Origin: Trichoplusia ni | Taxonomy: Eukaryota > Arthropoda > Insecta > Lepidoptera > Noctuidae | Length of the DNA: 64,000 nucleotides | NCBI RefSeq assembly: GCF_003590095.1 | Contig: NC_039500.1 | Span: 2,914,001 to 2,978,000 of the forward strand | Direction of reading: 5' to 3' | Shown here: positions 56,501 to 64,000 of the stretch, in pieces | Layout of the letters: the number at the start of each line of letters is the position of its first letter | Position numbering within the stretch: position 1 is the first letter of the stretch | The notes under the pieces: model-generated | The model's input: only the letters and a program-made list of their open reading frames with translations | Databases searched by the model: none | Told to the model about the DNA's origin: nothing | Translations under genes and position numbers: made by a program

Positions 56501-58360
56501 ATGCATTGTATCTTGTCTTTTCCAACAACATATGTATATTTCTATCTCTATCATGCCATACCAAAATCATTTTGTTACACAATTTAGCTCCCAGTTACGT
56601 GTTCAATGTAAGGTAGGGAAGCTTAACTCATGGTCAAATATTGGTCATTGTCGGCTTGCGTTTGTCTGTGCACGTTGTCGAACAATAGATGTTGACAATG
56701 CAAGCGGGACACGAACCGGGTTGTGGCGGGAACTGGCTTGGAAGCTGCAGCAAATGTAGAGAATTTAATGTATCGATTTTGGAGTTTTGTAGCCAGTTTA
56801 CTTGAACCTCTATGCCATTCCTTATAGGGACCACCGGGGCACCGTTGATTTGCGCAAAATTATCAAAGTGTGATCTCCATTTTTTTTTTAAAGATTTAAT
56901 TTATTTCTCCTGCTTTTGTAAAAATATTTATTTTTTAAAGGTATAAGTTATTTAACTGATCAGACATAAAGATTTTTCGGTCTAAACATAAAGATTTTTT
57001 TTTAGATTTGATTGTTTGAGCTGGTCACTTTTAAATCTTAAAGCATTGGTCAAATACTTAATTTAAATTAGGCAACAATTTACTTACGCTTATTTTACTC
57101 ACGCGTATTTATCGGGAGTGATCGACTTATTTCGGACCCACTATAATATTAAACGCTGCATCCTTTAAAAATGAATCGTTCACACGAAAGTTAGTATAAA
57201 ATATAAAAGATTTATTTAAGCTCACGTCTTCTAATAGCTCTAAAACATTGTATTGTTTGCTGTCTCTATACAATGTTGGCCACAGTAAATAGAGACGACG
57301 GTTTCCATTGCCGAATGGCGCAAGTACGTTATCAAATGCAATCTATCACCGCGAGCAATGTATCGCTACTTGCAGAACATCTCGCTTCGTGTAAGTTAGC
57401 ATCAGCCAACGTACGGAATTGTTCAACAAACTCCACTGCTTACTGTGTTGTGTTGAAAGTAGCAACAAAATACAGTGAAGTCTTTCGTCTCAATAACAGA
57501 TATAAACTTCAGATCAAAACACTCGAAGTCTAGATATCTAAGTAGCTCTTAGTATCTAAGAGGAACAAATCAGTAGCAAGTAGCAGACGACTTGTGGTTT
57601 ATACTTACTCGTGAGGTGACTTCCACACTGTATAAAATGTTTGGTAGAAGGACAGGATGTAGCGGGGAAATGTATGTCTATAAACGCGACGAGAGGAGGA
57701 GAAAAGCAAGCTAATCAACTAAAAACACGTGTTTTTTTTTGTGTTCAAGACGATGATAATTGTGGAAATGTAATTTTATTGTAGGAAAGCTATTCAATGT
57801 GCGCTCTACTTTTTGCTGCACATGTCACTTGTTTTGGTACTTTATCAAATAAAATGTAAAATAATTTGTAATGTAACCTGCACAGATAAATGTTGTAAGT
57901 ATTTCAACTAAATAAAGACAATAATTTGATTTAATACAATAATTTGTAAATCAGCCATAGTATATCCAGCATTTTCCGACTAGTTATTTCTCTATCATCT
58001 TAAAGAAAATTCACCTTCAGGTTTTTCAGTTTGAAGGTTATTACTAAAATCGCTCTCTCCCATACTTTAAGCTGGTATAAAGTCAGACCACAAGAACTTG
58101 CACTCCACCGCTAGTAAGCTGCACAAGCCGCAAATAAAACTGGAAGGAACGGGAAATACTCTAACCGAATGGAAAAGCGTTTACCTAAAGCTAGACAATG
58201 CAATAGACGAGGAAGTAATATGCTTGCATTCTGAGATATAAACGTAAAAGTACCTAAGTGTGTGAGAGAGAGATGACGACAGATAGAAAGGTGTTGAAGA
58301 AGCAGACATGTTGCGCCGAACCCAAATAAGATTGTTACATATTTGTTTGTTTTAAAAAAA
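53546..58360. other. Non-coding with scattered relics
   Basis: 54955-55165 is an inverted family B tail ('actaatattataaacgcaaa', 'gaaactactgaacggattta'). 54869-54876 is TGACGTCA. 57090-57160 is family E. The open frame at 57273-57533 (86 codons) has balanced base composition but no recognised domain. The same holds for 56532-56759. Confidence 0.45.
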
Positions 58361-58568
58361 CGACTCTCGCACTAAAGAATTTAATTCTAGTGTCGCGGGG
58401 GTTTCACAAACATATAATTCACATGTACATGGACACCCAGACACACGTTAGTCGTACGTTTCGTGAATCACACAAACGCTTTTCCTACACGGAGATCGAA
58501 TCCGCGACACGTCGCGCACAGTGGGTTTGGCGAGATGACCTCAGCCACTCGGCTATACGTGCTGTCGA
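58361..58568 (-). mobile_element. tRNA-derived SINE, best preserved copy
   Basis: On the minus strand: A-box 'gtatagccgagtggctgagg', B-box 'gtgtcgcggattcgatctcc', 'gcgtttgtgtgattcacgaa', then 'ctgggtgtccatgtacatgt' and tail 'gtgaaacccccgcgacact'. The full head-to-tail order is retained, about 208 bp. Confidence 0.85.
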
Positions 58569-61510
58569 TATAGATCAGTAATATTTTTAATACATAGTGA
58601 CTAAATTTTGAGTGAACCAATTCAGTGTCCTTCCAGGCCTTTAGAATACAGCGTATATTACAATAGGAAAATCCAAAGGCGCAAGGAATATCGAAGACAT
58701 AATTCCAGATTATCACAATAAAAGAATATCTGACCATCAATAAGTTAACTTTTATTTATTCACTAATAAAACCTTATTGTTATGTTCGCAAACAGTTATC
58801 TAAGACATGAAAACTTTTCGATAGATATGGAAACTTGTTTGAGAGAATAATAGTTTTATTTGGACAAGTCAACTTATGCCATTTCATTTGCCAAAGCTTT
58901 GCCATCGAAAACAATAATATAATATAGGTACAGTTGGCACAACCTTAGTTTTAGGTGTTGGTTGCCTTAATTAGAAAACACACAGAAGTAGGTTAAAAAA
59001 AATCATTGAGCCGGTCACTTTAATAGATGCTCAGTTAACTGTATACTGTTTCAGAAGAATAAAATGTCATCTAGATATTTTGGAAAAATAAAATAGAAAA
59101 AGACATGAGATACTCTAAGAGAGCAGATCTCTCAGTGTCGCTTACTCCTACCAATTTCAAATAGTCGTAGAAATAATATGATTCGTCGTACGTCGATTAA
59201 ATTGATTATTACAGATTTGACCCCGGTTTCTTTTTGAACAAAACCTGTGTATTTAAAAAAAAAACTTCATTTCATCCAGATTTCCTCATAATTTCTCCAG
59301 TAATATAATATCTATGTAGATTAAAAATTGCATCACAATATTTCAGAGTGGATAGCAAAATGATGACAGTTACAAATGATCTCTCCGCCGTGAAGCGCTC
59401 TTCGCGATTCTTAGAAAGTTTTTACGAGCTCACATTAATTTTCAGTGAAACCCACTTACTTTACCGAAAGCTTGCTAAGGGAGTTAAAAATGCATTTGAG
59501 CCGTTTACTCTCACTTTACTTTTGAAAACACACAGGTAGGTATTGTTTTCTCAAAAACATTATTATTTACGTTAAGGATAATATAATTACGAATTCAAAC
59601 CTTGTTGCGAGGGGAGGGGGTTACAAACATTTGAATCACAAAACACAAAGGAGTCATCAAAGTTTAACAGAAGTCTTGAAACGGTATATTTACATCGCAA
59701 AAACAAAAAGCGAATGTTGTTATAGAAAGTCATTTATTTTGACGTTGATAAATAATTCCATAAGAAAAAATATTACACGAATAATGTCCCGTATATTTTC
59801 ACCGTACTCGAAAACAGAGCATAATATTAAGTTTTGCTATCAATTACTTCACTACACGAGATTAAATAATTCCAAGCATGATTTTGTAACTTAAAACTTT
59901 CCACAGTAAACTGAAATATTATTATAAGATGTTAAACCATCCATCTTGGTAGCCAGATTTTGACTGTCATAAAAAAATTAAGGACAACTCAACAATTCTT
60001 GAGATTAGGAATTTAAAAGAACTATTTCCGTATCAAGGAATTTCAACTTATGCATATGCTCAAGGAAACCCAGACTCAGAACAAGCATTCATAGAACCCA
60101 CGACCTATCTCATAGTGGGTTCGGCGTGGTGCCCTGTACCACTCGCCTCTCCGTGCAGTCTTAATACTACGTTTCTTGATTCTTCAATTTAGTCCAAATA
60201 ATCTTTAATTCACTTTTATTATAGTGAGTAAAACTAACAATTGGAGTTGCTTAGTTTGCAACTTGGCTTTGGTGAACTCTTTTTAATTAACCTTTTTGTT
60301 TCCTTTCTATTTTTTTTACTGGTCTGAAAAGAAAATATAACTTACCCTCTTTATAAGTTAAAAAATAAAAAATAATTAAATTTATTAAATCAAAGCACAA
60401 AAAATTCATCGGCATCTCTGCCGGCTGGGAGTGCCCTCTTTATTAGTTTTGAAGTTTTTTTTGTGGAGATGTTGAAGACAATTTTCTTCTGAGGCATGAA
60501 TCTCGATTGTTGCAACAGAATTAGCTTAATACGTCTCTTAGCTATCAAGCTAACTATACGTGTAGTAGCATGAAACTGTAACAAATGGCAGCACTAGTCA
60601 CTTTTGAGTTTATAACATTAGTTTGGATTACAACAACTATCCAATTAATACAACCATGTTCTGCCAAATGCACAGACCCATCTAGCCCTATCGTGAAAAC
60701 AGGGCGACTGTCACATTTTTTTTGTTCCATCCCACTTTGCCCGAACACCGAGTGCGGTTGGCGATAAATCGATTCCGTTTTTTTTTTTATCGAATCGCCT
60801 CTCGTTTTTGTAGGCCCGTTGTTTTCGATTCAACTTTGGAACGACGTTTTGATCTTTTAAGCAGTGATCTTTTGGCTGAATAGATTTTACTAATGAATGT
60901 TTAGAACGTTGGTAATATGGATTTTGAAAATAGAACTTGTAATTTATTCTAATTTGTTTTTAATTTTATTCTTGAATGATGGACAAGACTTACTGGATAT
61001 TAAATTGGAGAATGTTAAGATTTTTTTTTCTTAACAATATATAAATATATTTTTGCAAAGTCGTAGTAGTTATTACAATCTCCTTATTAAAATATAACCT
61101 TTTCGCTTTCTCTGAACTCAAACAAAATCAAAATTAATATTTTCTTAAAAAAGTTATCAACCAAGTTTTCTTGATAAAGTTTGGGTCACAGATGACATTT
61201 ATGATAGGAAATACAAACGACTTGGGCTTAGTTCAAATAATATTGGACTTTACTTAAGAAAAGTTAATGCCTAATATCGGACCATGAAGGCTTTATTAGT
61301 ATTTGTATTACTCTCTGATGTCCTTATAGAGAACCGGTTGTATCTTGTAGTTTCTTCGTCTTAAATTCCTGTATAACAACACTGTGTTATTGTATTGGGA
61401 TAAGAATAGACAAAAAATTGAACCAAACACAATCTTTCAGTCTCTCTCCCTATTAACGGAATGAAAACCAAATTTATTTTGATTTTGTTTTTTTCCTAGT
61501 GAAGCAATTA
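58569..61510. other. Non-coding with SINE relic
   Basis: 60060-60165 is a decayed minus-strand SINE ('aacccagactcagaacaagc' and 'tctccgtgcagtcttaata'). 59596-59640 has a short SINE-like tail. Otherwise AT-rich without exons. Confidence 0.45.
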
Positions 61511-61680
61511 CCATGGAATTGAATCCTTGTGTCACAGGGATGTGATCCTTGTGTCACCCAAGTCACTGGTACGAAAACGCTCAGACTCAGAGTAAGCGTT
61601 CGTGGATCAGAGAATTGCTTGTCCTACTTGGGGATCGAACCCCCAGCACGTTGTCACACACAGTGGGTTTTTGGATGTGA
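61511..61680 (-). mobile_element. tRNA-derived SINE with duplicated tail
   Basis: Minus-strand SINE with B-box region 'gggggttcgatccccaagta' and 'gatccacgaacgcttactct'. The tail phrase 'atccttgtgtcac' occurs twice (61522 and 61544), a small tandem duplication. The A-box head is truncated. Confidence 0.75.
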
Positions 61681-64000
61681 TTTATGGGAAATAAATGAGG
61701 TGTTCGCTTTTTTCTTATTTCAGAAATTCTTGATTTAACGATACACCTTCAAACTGGATGTCAAAAAGAAAGAGGTTGCCATACTTGAACCTGAGTTTTA
61801 AGTATCTTACGGGAATATATAGATAGAACAATAGAATTAGAAATAAAATATCAAGATTAGTACTTAACAAACACTTTATTTAACAATAATTATTATCAAA
61901 ATAACATAATTAACTGTAACGACTGTCGGCGCGGTGTCTCTGTCACATCTAACATAATTATTATTTTTAATATTGGGTGCCATTATCTTTATAATGAACG
62001 TCCATTTTTAAATGGCGGATGTTTTTCAACCAATCAAGATGCAGTTGATTGTTGATGTTTTTTTTTTGTTTTTGCCTTTTAGAAATATAGATCTGATGAA
62101 ATAATGTTCATTTTGCCATTGTTTAAAAATAATGACACTCAAAATTCAACTACGAACATAAAAAACATCCACATTTAGTGTCTATTCATAAGTAGCTAGA
62201 GAGATTGAATTTAGTCTAGAGATAAACATGTCAGAAAATAAACGCATATACAAGTTTTAATGCGCAGTCGGTTAAAAACGGGAGACTAGAGTGACCATGT
62301 TTTAAAAATTATGGGACAAAAATATGCAGAGTTTTTATTTGCGTTCCAATCGAAATCACGAATGAATGATTAAAAAATATTGAAAAGTCAACAAAAAATG
62401 AAATGGTGATTTCATATTTGTTTGCTTTGCAATTCAAATTTGCCATACCGACTACGCATTGCTTTTAGTAAAGCAGAATAGGCCAGTAACTATATTTAGG
62501 AACCATATATTACAACATAAATTGTCTTAAGGGTTATAAGCTGGAATATAATTAAATTAAATAAGCAGGTAAATAATATATTTGAGGGTTGAGTAATGAT
62601 TTCTGTCCTTTTGTTGTTCTTCGCAGACAAAAATAACCTTTTTCTAAGTCAAGCGCTTTTTGAAATGTGTACTTTAACTGAAAAATCCAATAGCAAAGAT
62701 AACTTAACCAAATTCTAGAATTTGCGTATTTTTTGCTATTCAGCTTAAAAAAAATGATAAAATTTAAATGTAATAAAAATCTACATTAAAAATATTTAAT
62801 TTATTGAATAAAATAATTTCTTTAGCGATTGTACATTTTTCAAAAATGTGTTTAAAAATAATTAATTCTCAAACAACTTTTGTATAAATAAACAAATATT
62901 AATAATAAAATATCAATCTATGCTAAAATGAAAACTCTTATAATATTATTTTTCCATTTACATAACGGCATACAAAAATAAAAAGTATATGGGTGTTCTG
63001 AAATTCGTTTATTGAGTTTGTCGATAAATAAATGAAGCACCATTGAAACAAAATTCAAACTATTAATCACCAAAAACAAAAGAGTATTGTTGTCATTTTT
63101 AATTTCGTTAACATTTTACTCTGCTTCATAAATGTTCCATTAAATATTTAGATAGTCATCATCATTAGCCCAACCTCTGTGTTTTGACAGAAAAGTATTT
63201 TTTTCTTCAAATATAGTATGAAACCAAAAAAAGTGCAACTTATATTTTTCATTGTATATTTTATCGTATATTTTCCGGCCTCATTTGCAACATCCTTTCT
63301 AACAACAAAACACATTAGCGTCTAATAATGAACTATCGTCATATGTACACTATCAGTTCAATGTAACTACAAAATTAAACAGCTTATATTACAATACAAT
63401 ACGAGAATCTGAGGAATCTAACACGAACGACATTTAGATAGAAATATGAAATATTATGTCGATAGTACTGTTTCCAAAAATCATGGTCACAATAATGCAT
63501 TTGATGCTGTTATGAGACCATGATGACAAAACGCTTGAGACAAAGAAACTGTTATGTGAAATATAGAAATAAAGCAAGCTATTATTGAAAAAGATAGCTT
63601 AGTAGGTTAGGTAATAGAAAAAGCTGAAATGCCACAAAGTCAGAACAAGTGACGCAAACGACAAATCAATAATGACTCATATTTTTCCAATGGTCGCCTT
63701 TCAATAGAACCACCCACACAAAACCAATGCCGCTCCATTTATCCTAAAGAATACCTTAATACAGCCGTCATATAGAATCACGTTCAAAGCGTATTGACTG
63801 AGCACGCGTCAATTTCATTAAAATCAAAGCAACGAGACTCAAGGGAACGTGTCGCGTTTGATTGTAAACCTCGGTAAGCTCTCGCTTATTTAAATTATCT
63901 CCAACTGGAAAAATTCTGTCAAATTTTTCCGTTTCCCATCTGGGCCAGGCTTAGGGAATTGAAACATCCAGCCAATTCGCTCGCCCGTGCGTCTTGCTCA
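61681..64000. other. Non-coding, no gene seen
   Basis: AT-rich to about 63650. The last 300 bases are less AT-rich and free of recognised repeats, with a 9-bp inverted repeat ggaaaaatt/aatttttcc (63907-63915 and 63922-63930). They may be approaching a gene outside the window. Confidence 0.4.

Noticed and set aside
57273..57533. 86-codon ORF of balanced base composition
   Set aside because: Kept only as a note. No domain, no clear start context and no neighbouring exon. It may be an unrecognised repeat.

Overview
This window is AT-rich nuclear DNA from a moth or butterfly (Lepidoptera). The main reasons are the dispersed repeats, which I recognise from memory as typical lepidopteran families: tRNA-like SINEs with an 'actcggctata' A-box region, LINE tails reading 'gcctatgtccagcagtgg', and elements ending 'cgagtccgactcgcacttggccgg'. 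The short intron-split gene structure also fits an insect. I do not assign a species.

Positions 1-14028 (+ strand) hold the 3' two thirds of the eIF2-alpha kinase gene GCN2 (EIF2AK4). Seventeen exons could be placed. Every splice phase closes, giving about 938 residues from the kinase insert, through the kinase C-lobe and the histidyl-tRNA-synthetase-like domain, to the C-terminal domain and a TGA stop. The RWD domain, pseudokinase and kinase N-lobe lie upstream of the window. An intact tRNA-Ser(GCT) gene sits in one intron on the same strand. Other introns hold LINE/SINE debris, a TA-flanked MITE and a tandem array of ~310-320 bp units inside a dispersed element.

Positions 17490-19729 (- strand) hold a small two-exon gene. 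It encodes 102 residues: an acidic dileucine motif, a cytosolic tail and one membrane helix resembling the N-terminal anchor of the CD98 heavy chain (SLC3A2 type), then an early stop where the large glucosidase-like ectodomain would begin. Its intron carries a hAT-like element with a perfect 8-bp target-site duplication. This truncated CD98hc-like gene is the most likely undescribed gene in the window.

From about 20 kb to 64 kb I find no convincing protein-coding exon. The region is intergenic or a very long intron, with scattered SINE and LINE relics and MITEs. It also holds one odd island (28.5-29.5 kb) with 14 copies of a CACGGCRATGAAA-like motif, several spaced two helical turns apart. 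A GC-rich block with a strong splice donor near 32.7 kb may be an untranslated first exon.

Functionally, GCN2 senses amino-acid starvation through uncharged tRNA, and CD98-type heavy chains escort amino-acid transporters. The two neighbours may therefore both belong to amino-acid homeostasis. Their adjacency alone does not prove a functional link.
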